64,000 bases of DNA from JAFAXD01 sp051985675. GTDB lineage: Bacteria; Pseudomonadota; Alphaproteobacteria; Rhizobiales; Xanthobacteraceae. The translations under genes were made by a program, and so were the position numbers. This document shows positions 1 to 8,397 of the stretch, piece by piece; the stretch's first letter is position 1; every line of letters begins with the position of its first letter. Under the pieces are notes generated by a model. It saw only the letters and a program-made list of their open reading frames with translations. It did not search any database and was not told the DNA's origin. The DNA lies in assembly GCA_051985675.1 (NCBI GenBank), contig JBPYFJ010000068.1, forward strand, positions 14,460 through 78,459. The letters are read 5' to 3'.

Positions 1-2345
1 TCTTCGTCCGTCATGGTCTTCTCACGCGGCTGCAGCGTGACTGCGATCGCGATTGATTTCTTGTCGGCGTCGATGCCCGGGCCTTCGTAGACGTCGAACA
101 CCGAGACACCGGTGATGAGCTTGCGGTCAACGCCCTGGGCGGCGCGCACGATGTCGCCGGCCTTCACTGTGCGCGGCACCACAAAGGCGAAATCGCGCTC
201 GACCGGCTGGAACGCCGAGAGCTCGAGCGGCGGCTTCGCCCGAGTCGGCTTCGCCTTCGGCTCTGGAATGCGCTCAAGGATGACCTCGAATACGACCAGC
301 GGGCCTTCGGCGCCGAGCGCCTGCAAGGTTTTCGGATGCAGCTCGCCAAACCAGCCGAGCACGTTTTGCGGACCGATCTGAAGCGTGCCGGAGCGTCCGG
401 GATGCAGCCAACCCGCGCCGCCGTAGACGATCTGCAGCGCCTGCGGTGCCGCGCCCGTTGCGGTCAGCACTGCGAGCGCATCGGCCTTGGCATCGAACGT
501 GTCGACCTCGCCGGAACCGGTGGACCAATTGCGACCGCCCGCAAGGCTGGCGCGGCCGCGACGTACGCCGCTCGCAGCGGTAAATTGATCCTCCGGCCGA
601 TCGCTGCGAAAAATCTGGCCGACCTCAAACAGGGCGACGTCCGGAAAGCCCCGATCGGCGTTCTTCTGCGCCGCGCGCACGAGGCCCGGAATGAGGCTCG
701 GGCGCATGTCGGAAAGATCTGTAGCGATCGGATTGGCGAGCGCGAGTTCGTCCTGACCCCCACCAAACAGTTCAGCCTGCGGCTTTGACACGAACGACCA
801 GGTCACGACTTCAACCAGGCCGCGTGTCGCGAGCGCACGCTTGGCCCTGCGGGTGCGCCGTTGAATTGGCGTAAGCACGGGCTTGCGAGGTGTCTCGCCG
901 CGATCGAACGGGGCAAACGGGATGCGATTGACGCCGGCGATCCGCATGACTTCTTCGACGAGGTCGGCTTTGCCCTCGACGTCCGGTCGCCATGACGGCA
1001 CGGTCACGGCGACAGAAGCTGCAGTGCCGGCCACCGCGAAGCCGAGATCGCCGAGAATTTGTTTGATATCGGCCGGGCTCACGTCTATGCCCGCGAGACG
1101 CTTCGGTTCGGTTAGCGGAAAGTCGATGACGCGCACAGGCGCAGTTGAATCTCCGGCAACCGCTATTTTCGACGGCTTGCCGCCGCAGATGTCGACAACC
1201 ATTCGGGTCGCGAGCTCCAGTCCTGGCACCATGAAGGCTGGGTCGACGCCGCGCTCGAACCGGTAGCGCGCATCCGAATTAATCCCGAGCTTGCGGCCGG
1301 TGTGGGCGATGTTGATCGGGTCCCATAGCGCCGACTCGATCAGAACGTCGGTCGTTTCGGCCGAACACCCGCTCGCCTGGCCACCCATGATCCCCGCAAG
1401 CGACTCGACACCCAGCGCGTCGGCAATCACGCACATGCTGTCATCGAGCGTGTAGGTCTTGCCGTCGAGCGCGGTCAGCGTCTCGCCCGCGCGGGCGCGG
1501 CGCACCACCAGATCGCCTTCCACCTTGCCGGCATCGAACACATGCAGGGGCCGTCCGCGATCGTAGGTCACGTAGTTGGTGATATCGACCAGCGCGTTGA
1601 TCGGTCGCAGCCCGATCGCAAGCAGGCGCCGCTGCATCCAATCGGGGCTGGGACCGTTCTTGACCCCGCGCACGAGGCGCAGCGCAAATGCGGGGCAGAG
1701 TGGAGGTGTTGTCCCGAAATCAAGCGTCACACCGACCGGGCAGGTAAATGATCCCTCGATCGGCTTGATCGGCGAGCTCTTGAGCGTCCCCATGTGAGCC
1801 GCCGCGAGATCACGTGCGATGCCGTTGACGCCGGTGCAGTCCGGCCGATTAGGCGTGAGATTGATCTCGATGACCGGATCATCAAGGCCGGCCCAGGCCG
1901 CGTAGCGCTCGCCAATCGGTGCGTTGGCGGGCAGATCGATGATCCCCTCATGGTCGTCCGATATTTGCAGTTCGAACTCCGATACCAGCATGCCGCGGCT
2001 TTCGACCCCACGGATTTTGCCGATGCCCAGCGTCAGGTTCTTGCCCGGTATGAACGAGCCCGGCGGCGAAAACACGCCAAGCATGCCGGCACGCGCATTC
2101 GGCGCGCCGCACACGACCTGCACCGGGTCGCCGCTGCCGGTGTCGACCATGCACACGCGCAACCTGTCGGCGTTGGGGTGCTGCTCGGCCGAGACTACCC
2201 GCGCGATCGTGAACGGCGCGAGCGCCGTCGCCTTGTCCTCGACGCGCTCGACCTCAAGCCCAATCATCGTGAGCCTGTCGACGATTGCGGCGAGCGGCTC
2301 TTTGGTATCGAGGTGATCCTTGAGCCAGGCGAGGGTGAGCTTCAC
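1..2345 (-). CDS. pheT: Phenylalanyl-tRNA synthetase beta subunit (partial, C-terminus off window)
   Basis: Beta chain of the alpha2-beta2 enzyme that charges tRNA-Phe in the cytoplasm. Translating the minus strand from the GTG at 2345 gives an open frame to the window edge (781 codons). It begins VKLTLAWLKDHLD, a typical PheT start, and continues through the EMAP-like tRNA-binding domain, the B3/4 editing region (near RPINALVDITNY), the B5 domain and most of the C-terminal FDX-ACB domain (FQPVERDFAFVVP, then ITGVSVFDVYEG). About 20 residues should be missing past position 1. The GTG start overlaps the pheS stop as GTGA, so translation is probably coupled. Confidence 0.95.
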   Translation of the reverse strand, partial: MKLTLAWLKDHLDTKEPLAAIVDRLTMIGLEVERVEDKATALAPFTIARVVSAEQHPNADRLRVCMVDTGSGDPVQVVCGAPNARAGMLGVFSPPGSFIPGKNLTLGIGKIRGVESRGMLVSEFELQISDDHEGIIDLPANAPIGERYAAWAGLDDPVIEINLTPNRPDCTGVNGIARDLAAAHMGTLKSSPIKPIEGSFTCPVGVTLDFGTTPPLCPAFALRLVRGVKNGPSPDWMQRRLLAIGLRPINALVDITNYVTYDRGRPLHVFDAGKVEGDLVVRRARAGETLTALDGKTYTLDDSMCVIADALGVESLAGIMGGQASGCSAETTDVLIESALWDPINIAHTGRKLGINSDARYRFERGVDPAFMVPGLELATRMVVDICGGKPSKIAVAGDSTAPVRVIDFPLTEPKRLAGIDVSPADIKQILGDLGFAVAGTAASVAVTVPSWRPDVEGKADLVEEVMRIAGVNRIPFAPFDRGETPRKPVLTPIQRRTRRAKRALATRGLVEVVTWSFVSKPQAELFGGGQDELALANPIATDLSDMRPSLIPGLVRAAQKNADRGFPDVALFEVGQIFRSDRPEDQFTAASGVRRGRASLAGGRNWSTGSGEVDTFDAKADALAVLTATGAAPQALQIVYGGAGWLHPGRSGTLQIGPQNVLGWFGELHPKTLQALGAEGPLVVFEVILERIPEPKAKPTRAKPPLELSAFQPVERDFAFVVPRTVKAGDIVRAAQGVDRKLITGVSVFDVYEGPGIDADKKSIAIAVTLQPREKTMTDE

Positions 2346-3433
2346 GAACTCAGCCCTCCGGCAAGCGTCGGGAAATCAAGCGGGCGGAAACCGTAGTGCT
2401 CGAGCCAGCGCACGTCGGCTTCGAAGAACGCGCGCAGGTCCGACATCCCATATTTGAGCATTGCGATGCGATCGATGCCCATGCCCCAAGCGAAGCCTTG
2501 GTACTCATCCGGATCGAGGCCGGAATTGCGCAGGACGTTCGGATGAACCATTCCGCAGCCGAGGATCTCCATCCAGTCGTCGCCCTCGCCGAAACGGATC
2601 TCGCCCTTGTCGCGACGGCATTGGATGTCGACTTCGAGCGAAGGCTCGGTAAACGGAAAGAACGACGGCCGGAACCGCATCTTCACATCGTCAACTTCGA
2701 AGAACGCCTTGCAGAATTCGGCCAGGATCCATTTCAGGTGACCGAGATGCGAGCCTTTGTCGATCACCAGGCCCTCGACCTGGTGAAACATCGGCGTGTG
2801 GGTCTGGTCGGAATCGCTGCGATACGTCCGCCCCGGAATGATCACCCGGATCGGCGGTCTCTGGCTCTGCATTGTGCGGATCTGCACCGGCGACGTATGG
2901 GTGCGCAGCAGCAGCCGCATGCCGTCCGGCTTCGGGTTGAAGAAGAACGTGTCGTGCATGTCGCGCGCGGGGTGCGCCTCGGGAAAATTCAGCTTGGTGA
3001 AGTTGAGGTCGTCGGTCTCGATGTCCGGGCCCTCGGCGATCGAGAAGCCCATGTCGGCGAAAATCACCGTGAGTTCGTCGATCACCTGGCTGATCGGGTG
3101 GATGCGGCCGGCCTCCGTCGGCGGCTCAGGCAGCGGCAGCGTGACGTCGACGGTCTCGGTGTTGAGGCGGACGTCGAGCGCGACCTCGGCGAGCGCGGAT
3201 TTGCGGGCTGCCAGGGCCGCGGTGATGCGATCCTTGAGTCCATTGATCAGCGGGCCCTGTTCGCGCCGCTGGTCTGGCGTCATCGTCCCGAGCGTCTTCA
3301 GCAACTCCGATATCGAGCCCTTGCGGCCGAGCGCGGCGACCCGCACCGCTTCGAGCGCGGCTTCGTTGGTCGCCACCGCGATCGCCGCATTGAGTTCCAG
3401 TTCGAGCGCGTGCAAATCGGCCAAAAGGGTCAC
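2342..3433 (-). CDS. pheS: Phenylalanyl-tRNA synthetase alpha subunit
   Basis: Catalytic alpha chain of phenylalanyl-tRNA synthetase. The 363-residue product has an N-terminal coiled-coil arm and the class II core, with motif 2 around FRPSFFPFTEPSLEVD and motif 3 around GFAWGMGIDRIAMLKYG. I start it at the GTG at 3433, which overlaps the stop of the upstream DinB gene as GTGA. The frame stays open further upstream, but those 39 residues are Pro/Arg-rich and overlap the DinB gene out of frame. Length matches the family. It lies in the order rplT, dinB-like, pheS, pheT. Confidence 0.95.
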   Translation of the reverse strand: MTLLADLHALELELNAAIAVATNEAALEAVRVAALGRKGSISELLKTLGTMTPDQRREQGPLINGLKDRITAALAARKSALAEVALDVRLNTETVDVTLPLPEPPTEAGRIHPISQVIDELTVIFADMGFSIAEGPDIETDDLNFTKLNFPEAHPARDMHDTFFFNPKPDGMRLLLRTHTSPVQIRTMQSQRPPIRVIIPGRTYRSDSDQTHTPMFHQVEGLVIDKGSHLGHLKWILAEFCKAFFEVDDVKMRFRPSFFPFTEPSLEVDIQCRRDKGEIRFGEGDDWMEILGCGMVHPNVLRNSGLDPDEYQGFAWGMGIDRIAMLKYGMSDLRAFFEADVRWLEHYGFRPLDFPTLAGGLSS

Positions 3434-3930
3434 TCCGGCATGTACTGCAGATCGGTGTCGTGCGGCTTGCCGCCGGCTTGCGTCAGCATGCAATGCACCT
3501 GGCCGCGATGGTGGGTCTGGTGATTGAACAGGTGGGTGATCAGCAGCCATTTAGGTTTACTGATGTCGCGGTTGACGGCGTTGGAATGCCAGGTCAAATC
3601 GCCCTCAAGCGCCGCCGGTTCGAGATTGTCGGCCCACTCAATGATCGAGGCATCGGTCGCAGCGCGCTCGCGCCGCAACAGGTCCCAATCCGGGTAGAGC
3701 GAGATCGATTGCGGAATGCCGCCTGGTGGCGGCGGCCAACCGGCGAACCTGCTCATCCAGATGCGATCGCCCCACAACAGGTGGCTCAGCGTCTGATGGA
3801 TCGATCCGAAGAATGAGCCGCGCTCACGTCGGCGCTCCGCGTCTGTAAGACGGTCCGCGACGCCGTAAAGGTTTTCGTTCTGCCAACGATTGTAGCGCGC
3901 CATGCGCTGGACGTAGGCCGGGTCGATCAT
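3430..3930 (-). CDS. DinB-family (DUF664-like) four-helix protein
   Basis: A 166-residue protein beginning MIDPAYVQRMARYNRWQNE, a common opening of DinB/YfiT-fold proteins. Histidines able to form the metal triad are visible: one in IHQTLSHLLWGD and two in HLFNHQTHHRGQ. The family includes metal-dependent thiol transferases and many proteins without a known reaction, so the substrate is unknown. The gene sits between rplT (8-base gap) and pheS (GTGA overlap), so it should be co-expressed with the translation genes. That is an unusual place for a DinB gene and does not itself indicate function. Confidence 0.85.
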   Translation of the reverse strand: MIDPAYVQRMARYNRWQNENLYGVADRLTDAERRRERGSFFGSIHQTLSHLLWGDRIWMSRFAGWPPPPGGIPQSISLYPDWDLLRRERAATDASIIEWADNLEPAALEGDLTWHSNAVNRDISKPKWLLITHLFNHQTHHRGQVHCMLTQAGGKPHDTDLQYMPE

Positions 3931-3938
3931 TGGTCCGT

Positions 3939-4298
3939 TCAGGCCGCGAGCGCGGCCTTCGCCTTCTCCACAATGGCCGCGAACGCTGCCGGTTCCCGGA
4001 TCGCGAGATCGGAGAGCACCTTGCGGTCGATGGTGATCTCAGCCTTGTTCAGGCCGTCAATGAAACGGCTATAGGTGAGGTCGAACTGGCGCACAGCCGC
4101 ATTGAGGCGCTGGATCCAGAGGGCGCGGAAGGTGCGTTTGCGCCGCTTGCGATCCCGATAAGCGTATTGGTTGGCCTTTTCGACGGCTTGTTTTGCGATG
4201 CGGATCGTGTTCTTGCGCCGGCCGTAATAGCCCTTGGCGGCTTTGAGAATTTTCTTGTGCTTCGCGTGGGTGGTGACACCCCGTTTGACGCGGGCCAT
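3939..4298 (-). CDS. rplT: 50S ribosomal protein L20
   Basis: Large-subunit protein L20, needed early in 50S assembly and a 23S rRNA binder. The 119-residue product starts MARVKRGVTTHAKHKKILK and has the basic N-terminal arm and the helical globular domain (RTFRALWIQRLNAAVR), full length for the family. It follows rpmI on the same strand with about 60 bases between them and precedes the DinB gene and pheST, the usual infC-rpmI-rplT-pheST order with one insertion. Confidence 0.98.
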   Translation of the reverse strand: MARVKRGVTTHAKHKKILKAAKGYYGRRKNTIRIAKQAVEKANQYAYRDRKRRKRTFRALWIQRLNAAVRQFDLTYSRFIDGLNKAEITIDRKVLSDLAIREPAAFAAIVEKAKAALAA

Positions 4299-4340
4299 GG
4301 TCGATCTCCTGTACCTGAAAAAACAGTGCTAATGCAAAGC

Positions 4341-4356
4341 GCCCGCCCGAGCGGGC
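4341..4356 (-). other. GC-rich stem-loop between rpmI and rplT
   Basis: The spacer between rpmI and rplT holds a perfect 6-bp inverted repeat, GCCCGC and GCGGGC, around a 4-base loop. On the minus strand it is followed by GCTTTGCATT rather than a real U-tract. It could be an attenuation or mRNA-processing hairpin, or a weak terminator. No function is shown. Confidence 0.4.
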
Positions 4357-4360
4357 CGGC

Positions 4361-4561
4361 TTAGTGGTTCGGCAACCAGTATTTCTTGATGTTGTCGCCG
4401 TCGGTCTTGAACAGCACCTTGGTGCCGCGATGCTCACGCACCTGCTTGGTGCTGCGCTTGATCATGCCGTGGCGTTTGCCGGACTGCTGGTACAGGACCT
4501 TGCCGGTTCCGGTGACTTTGAAGCGCTTTTTCGCGCCCGATTTGGTCTTCAACTTGGGCAT
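4361..4561 (-). CDS. rpmI: 50S ribosomal protein L35
   Basis: Small basic large-subunit protein L35 (66 residues), starting MPKLKTKSGAKKRFK and ending in the family's KYWLPNH-type tail. It is the first gene of the rpmI-rplT pair downstream of infC. A purine-rich ribosome-binding stretch (complement of ctcctttg) precedes the ATG. The 246-base gap between it and infC contains a terminator, so rpmI-rplT may have a promoter of its own in that gap or depend on readthrough. Confidence 0.97.
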   Translation of the reverse strand: MPKLKTKSGAKKRFKVTGTGKVLYQQSGKRHGMIKRSTKQVREHRGTKVLFKTDGDNIKKYWLPNH

Positions 4562-4738
4562 TTGGCTCTCCTTTGTCCGCCTGCCGATGCGTCACGTAGG
4601 CGCGTTGCCGGCTGTGCTCACAATTGAGCTATGCTCGATAAGCGCTTGCGCTGGCTTTGAGCTTTTTCCGCCGCCACGGCAGCCCTTCGGCCGGGCCACG
4701 GAAGGGCGGCGTTATGGCAGAGACGGCCGCAAAAGACA

Positions 4739-4759
4739 ACCGCCCCACTTTGGGGCGGT
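4739..4759 (-). terminator. Rho-independent terminator downstream of infC
   Basis: Read on the minus strand this is ACCGCCCC-AAAGT-GGGGCGGT followed by TGTCTTTT: a perfect 8-bp GC stem, a 5-base loop and a U-rich tail. It lies about 48 bases after the infC stop, in the right orientation to end infC transcription before rpmI. Confidence 0.8.
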
Positions 4760-4807
4760 CGTTCGACCGACGTGGCCGCGATCGGCGGCGGCCTCAGCCG
4801 GGACGCG

Positions 4808-5347
4808 TCATCGCGGCGCCAGGACCATGATCATCTGACGACCTTCAAAGCGGGCGTCCTGTTCGACCTTGGCAAATTTAGCAGTGTCGTCGCGCACGCG
4901 GTCCAAAAGCTTGGCGCCAAGCTCCTGGTGGGCCATCTCGCGGCCGCGGAACCGCAGTGTGACCTTCACCTTATCGCCTTCCTCGAAGAACCGCTGCATC
5001 GAGCGCATCTTCACGTCGTAGTCGTGATCGTCGATCATCGGACGAAACTTGATTTCCTTGACCTCGACGACTTTTTGCTTTTTGCGCGCCTCGGCGGCCT
5101 TCTTCTGCTCCTGGTATTTGTACTTTCCGTAATCGAGCAGCTTGCAGACCGGTGGACTGGCGTTGGGCGCGATTTCGACCAGATCAAGAACAGCGGCCTG
5201 GGCGACGGCCAATGCCTCTGCGATCGGCACATTGCCTCGGTTCGAGCCGTCTTTATCGATCAGGTGTACTACGCGGGCGTGAATCTCCTCGTTAATGCGC
5301 GGGCCGTCTTTCTGGACGGGCGGCGCGGTTCTCATCGGGCGGCGAAT
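4808..5347 (-). CDS. infC: Translation initiation factor IF-3 (AUU start)
   Basis: IF-3 binds the 30S subunit and checks start-codon and initiator-tRNA pairing. The sequence has the N-domain (GPRINEEI, then APNASPPVCKLLDYGKYKYQ) and the C-domain (EIKFRPMIDDHDYDVK through EGRQMIMVLAP). I place the start at ATT (5347-5345), because a strong Shine-Dalgarno AGAGGAG lies 7 bases upstream and the resulting N-terminus (M)RRPMRTAPPV resembles other Hyphomicrobiales IF-3 sequences. The alternatives are GTG at 5371 and ATG at 5335. An AUU start is the classical basis of IF-3 autoregulation. A terminator follows the gene. Confidence 0.93.
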   Translation of the reverse strand: MRRPMRTAPPVQKDGPRINEEIHARVVHLIDKDGSNRGNVPIAEALAVAQAAVLDLVEIAPNASPPVCKLLDYGKYKYQEQKKAAEARKKQKVVEVKEIKFRPMIDDHDYDVKMRSMQRFFEEGDKVKVTLRFRGREMAHQELGAKLLDRVRDDTAKFAKVEQDARFEGRQMIMVLAPR

Positions 5348-5563
5348 GGGGAAGCTCCTCTGTTGTTGCACCGAATGCGGGGCTATCCGGCGCTCGCCGA
5401 AAAAGTCCAGCCCGAAACAATTGATTTAATCCCGGACCAAGTCAACGACCAAGTCGGCTTCCCGGGCCATGACGATGGCAGGCGATAACGTGTCGGCGTA
5501 TAACGCGCCGCCTCGTCGCGCCCAGTCATATGGTCCTTGGGTCCGCCGGGAGAAGTTGCTGGC

Positions 5564-6334
5564 ATGTCGGATCGTGTCATCGAATTTCTTGACGTCGGAA
5601 CCCCGCCAGACGGCCGGGCGATCGCGGTACAGGCAAGCTCGGGTGGCGCCCCCGGCGTTGTCTGGCTTGGCGGATTCAAGTCAGACATGATGGGAACCAA
5701 AGCCGAGGCGCTCGCCGCTTGGGCAAAGAAAGCCGGCCGCGCCTGCGTGCGTTTCGACTATTCGGGTCACGGCGAATCCAAGGGCCTGTTCACCGATGGC
5801 ACGATCGGCCGGTGGCTCGAGGAGAGTTTCGCGGTTTTCGAGCGGTTTTGTCGCGGACCGCAGGTTCTTGTCGGCTCTTCTATGGGCGGCTGGCTCGCAC
5901 TGTTGCTGGCGCGAGAGCTCAAGCACCGACCCGCCCCAGCTCACCTTGCGGGGATGGTGCTGATCGCGCCCGCAGTCGATTTTACCGAAGCTTTGATGTG
6001 GAAAAACTTTCCGCCTACGGTGAAACACGAAGTGGAAGCCAAAGGCGTCTGGATTCGACCTTCGAAATACGACCCCGAGGGCTATCCGATCACGAAACGG
6101 TTGATCGACGAGGGTCGCTCGCATCTGCTGCTTGGCGGCATGATCGAAACCGGATGCCCGGTTCGCATCCTACAGGGCGCCCTCGACCCCGATGTGCCGT
6201 GGACCCATGCGGTCGAACTCGTTTCACGGCTTGCGCAGGATGATGTCGTGCTGACGCTGGTGAAGGACGGCGACCATCGGCTGTCGCGGCCTGAAGATAT
6301 TGAACGACTGATCTATGCGGTGCAGGAGCTCTGA
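5564..6334 (+). CDS. Alpha/beta hydrolase, ABHD10-like
   Basis: A 256-residue serine hydrolase of the alpha/beta fold. The nucleophile elbow is G-S-S106-M-G-G, the acid lies in GALDPDVPW and the histidine is H238 in KDGDHRLSRPEDI. The GGFKSDMMGTKA segment and the DHRLSRPEDI tail are typical of the mitochondrial ABHD10 / bacterial homologue group, whose eukaryotic members act as thioesterases or deglucuronidases; the bacterial substrate is unknown. The ATG at 5564 is preceded by GGAGAA at good spacing. It is divergent from infC. Confidence 0.85.
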   Translation: MSDRVIEFLDVGTPPDGRAIAVQASSGGAPGVVWLGGFKSDMMGTKAEALAAWAKKAGRACVRFDYSGHGESKGLFTDGTIGRWLEESFAVFERFCRGPQVLVGSSMGGWLALLLARELKHRPAPAHLAGMVLIAPAVDFTEALMWKNFPPTVKHEVEAKGVWIRPSKYDPEGYPITKRLIDEGRSHLLLGGMIETGCPVRILQGALDPDVPWTHAVELVSRLAQDDVVLTLVKDGDHRLSRPEDIERLIYAVQEL

Positions 6335-6336
6335 GC

Positions 6337-7449
6337 TCAGCCGACCGCGGCGCGCCACTCGTCCTCGACTTCGGGAACGTCGGTTTGGCGTTGCGATGCG
6401 CGCACTGCCAGACGCTGCGGGGCGAGTCGACCGAGGGCCCAGACGGCGGCTCCGCGTACCAGCGCCGAGGCGTCATCGAGGAGCCGTTCGGCTTCCGGCG
6501 CAAGAGCGGCATCGCCGCTGTTGCCGATCGCGATGAGCACGTTGCGCACGAACCGATCGCGGCCGGTGCGCTTGATCGCTGTCTTGGCGAACAGGGCCCT
6601 AAATCCGGCATCGTCGAGACGCGCGAGCACGTCGAGGCGTGGCGCGCGCAGCGCGTCGCGTGCGGCGAGCTTGGCGTCGCGGCCGGCGTGCGCGAATTTG
6701 TTCCAGGGACAAACCGCCAGGCAGTCGTCGCAGCCATAAATTCGATTCCCCATCAAGGGACGCAACTCACGTGCAATCGGACTCTTGTGCTCGATCGTGA
6801 GGTAGGAGATGCAGCGCCGCGCATCGAGCCGATATGGAGCAGGAAAGGCCGCCGTCGGGCAGATGTCGAGACAGGCGTGACAGCTGCCGCAATGGTCGGT
6901 TGCCGGAGCATCCGGCGTGAGTTCGAGCGTGGTGAAGATTGCGCCGACGAACAGCCAGGAGCCGAACTGCTCCGACAGCAGGTTGGTGTGCTTGCCTTGC
7001 CATCCAATGCCGGCGGCTGCGGCGAGCGGCTTCTCCATCAATGCGGCCGTATCAACGAACACTTTGACCTCGCCGCCAGCAGTCGCGATCAGCCATCGCG
7101 CGAGGCTCTTGAGTCGCTTCTTGACGACGTCGTGATAGTCGTCGCCTTGCGCATAGACCGAGATCGCGCCGCGATCGCGATGATCAAGGATTGCCAACGG
7201 ATCGCGATCCGGCCCATAGTTGAGACCGAGCATGACAACGGCGCGAGCGGCCGACCACAGTGCGTGCGGATCGCCGCGACGGCTGTCGGCGAGCCAGTCC
7301 ATGTTGCCGTGAGCACCTTCGGCCACGAACTGTGCGAGTCGTCCTTTCGCCAGCGGAGCCGCATCGGGCGCCGCAACGCCGACGGAATCGAACCCGTGAT
7401 CACGCGCTGCCCGAGCGAGGGCTGCCTTGATGTGGTGTGGATCAGTCAG
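6337..7449 (-). CDS. queG: Epoxyqueuosine reductase
   Basis: Cobalamin-dependent iron-sulfur enzyme for the last step of queuosine synthesis, reduction of epoxyqueuosine in tRNA. Two 4Fe-4S motifs are visible, CGSCHACLDICP and CDDCLAVCPWNKF, with HKSPI between them and HEAT-like helices near the C-terminus (ALVRGAAVWALGRLAP). The start is unclear. The family N-terminus begins near LTDPHHIKAALARAA, just after the stop of the upstream GST gene, and no ATG, GTG or TTG lies there. CTG at 7449 overlaps that stop; GTG codons at 7548 and 7575 would overlap the GST by over 100 bases. The stop is 2 bases from the convergent hydrolase stop. Confidence 0.92.
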   Translation of the reverse strand: MTDPHHIKAALARAARDHGFDSVGVAAPDAAPLAKGRLAQFVAEGAHGNMDWLADSRRGDPHALWSAARAVVMLGLNYGPDRDPLAILDHRDRGAISVYAQGDDYHDVVKKRLKSLARWLIATAGGEVKVFVDTAALMEKPLAAAAGIGWQGKHTNLLSEQFGSWLFVGAIFTTLELTPDAPATDHCGSCHACLDICPTAAFPAPYRLDARRCISYLTIEHKSPIARELRPLMGNRIYGCDDCLAVCPWNKFAHAGRDAKLAARDALRAPRLDVLARLDDAGFRALFAKTAIKRTGRDRFVRNVLIAIGNSGDAALAPEAERLLDDASALVRGAAVWALGRLAPQRLAVRASQRQTDVPEVEDEWRAAVG

Positions 7450-8141
7450 AAGTCGAGGTCGGCGTAGGTCTTGGACGGTTGGATGCCGGCGTGAATGTCG
7501 GCGAGCAACGGGCGGAACGACGGGCGCGATTTCACCCGCGCGTACCACGCCTTCGCCGCTTCGTCTTCGTCCCACGGCACGTCACCCAAGTAATCGACCA
7601 CCGACAGATGCGCCGCGGCGGCCAGATCGGCATAACTCATGCGATCGCCAGCCAGCCAGTCGCGCGTGCGTGCAAGCCATCCGACATAAGCCATATGATA
7701 GCGGATGTTCGCGAGCGCGGCACGGATGGCGTAGATGTCCGGCGCGCCGCCGCCTTGATTCGTCGGCATGTGCCGCTTGAAGACACGCTCGACGATGAGC
7801 GGAACGCTCACTTCGGATGCGAACTTGTCGTGAAACCACGCACAAAGGCGGCGCACCTCGATCCGCGCGCTCGGGTCGCGCGGCAACAGGCGATGTTCGC
7901 CGAGCTCGTTGCCATGCGTCTCGTCCAGGTATTCGGCAATGATGCGCGCGTCCGGAACGGGCGAGGCGCCCTCTTCGACCAGGACCGGCGTGGTGCCGGC
8001 CGGGTTGAGGGTCAGGAACTCGACCCGGCGGTCCCAGGGGCGCTCCTCCACAAGACTGGCGGTTAATCCGGACTCGGTAATCGCGAGGCGCGCGAAGCGC
8101 GAGAACGGGCACAGGGGATGGTGAAACAACGTCAGCATCAT
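7446..8141 (-). CDS. Glutathione S-transferase family protein
   Basis: A 231-residue cytosolic GST. The N-terminal thioredoxin-like domain has a CPFS motif (HHPLCPFSRFARL) and the glutathione-binding turn NPAGTTPVLVEEG followed by DARIIAEYLDE. The C-terminal helical domain has the N-capping region SYADLAAAAHLSVVDYLG. The cysteine-type active site suggests a beta/omega-like or dehalogenase-like class, but the substrate cannot be named. It is translationally linked to queG downstream and divergent from uppP. Confidence 0.88.
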   Translation of the reverse strand: MMLTLFHHPLCPFSRFARLAITESGLTASLVEERPWDRRVEFLTLNPAGTTPVLVEEGASPVPDARIIAEYLDETHGNELGEHRLLPRDPSARIEVRRLCAWFHDKFASEVSVPLIVERVFKRHMPTNQGGGAPDIYAIRAALANIRYHMAYVGWLARTRDWLAGDRMSYADLAAAAHLSVVDYLGDVPWDEDEAAKAWYARVKSRPSFRPLLADIHAGIQPSKTYADLDF

Positions 8142-8168
8142 GAATGTCGTAGGAGAGGTCGAAGCCTA

Positions 8169-8217
8169 GGGCACGATCCCGAAGAGCGAACACCGGTTTT
8201 CGGAACGGATCACGCTC
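8169..8217. repeat. REP-like imperfect palindrome
   Basis: Imperfect palindrome whose arms read GGCACGATCCCGAAGAG and, in reverse complement, GAGCGTGATCCGTTCCG, around an ACCGG core. It resembles the short GATC-plus-ACCGG intergenic repeat family scattered through Bradyrhizobium and Rhodopseudomonas chromosomes (recalled, not searched). It lies between the divergent GST and uppP genes. Confidence 0.6.
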
Positions 8218-8353
8218 CGTCCGTGAGACGACAATTGCGGCGATACGGTACATAAATCGTTAACGCCGGATAGGGGGTGTAGACTTACCGGCCTGCGCGG
8301 TGGATTGAAGTTCCCAGGTTCCCCATTGCCCTTGCACGCGGCTTGGGTCAAAA

Positions 8354-8366
8354 GCGGAAGCCAGTT
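8354..8366 (+). other. Small hairpin in uppP leader
   Basis: An inverted repeat GCGGAA with TTCCGC, separated by a short loop, sits about 30 bases before the uppP start codon. It could form a weak hairpin in the 5' leader. No further evidence of regulation. Confidence 0.25.
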
Positions 8367-8397
8367 TCCGCACCGCCCGCCTCTCCCGGAGCCATCC

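Noticed and set aside
2396..3523. 375-codon plus-strand frame opposite pheS
   Set aside because: Antisense shadow of a certain housekeeping gene.
6385..7467. 360-codon plus-strand frame opposite queG
   Set aside because: Antisense of a gene with intact iron-sulfur motifs; no domain of its own.
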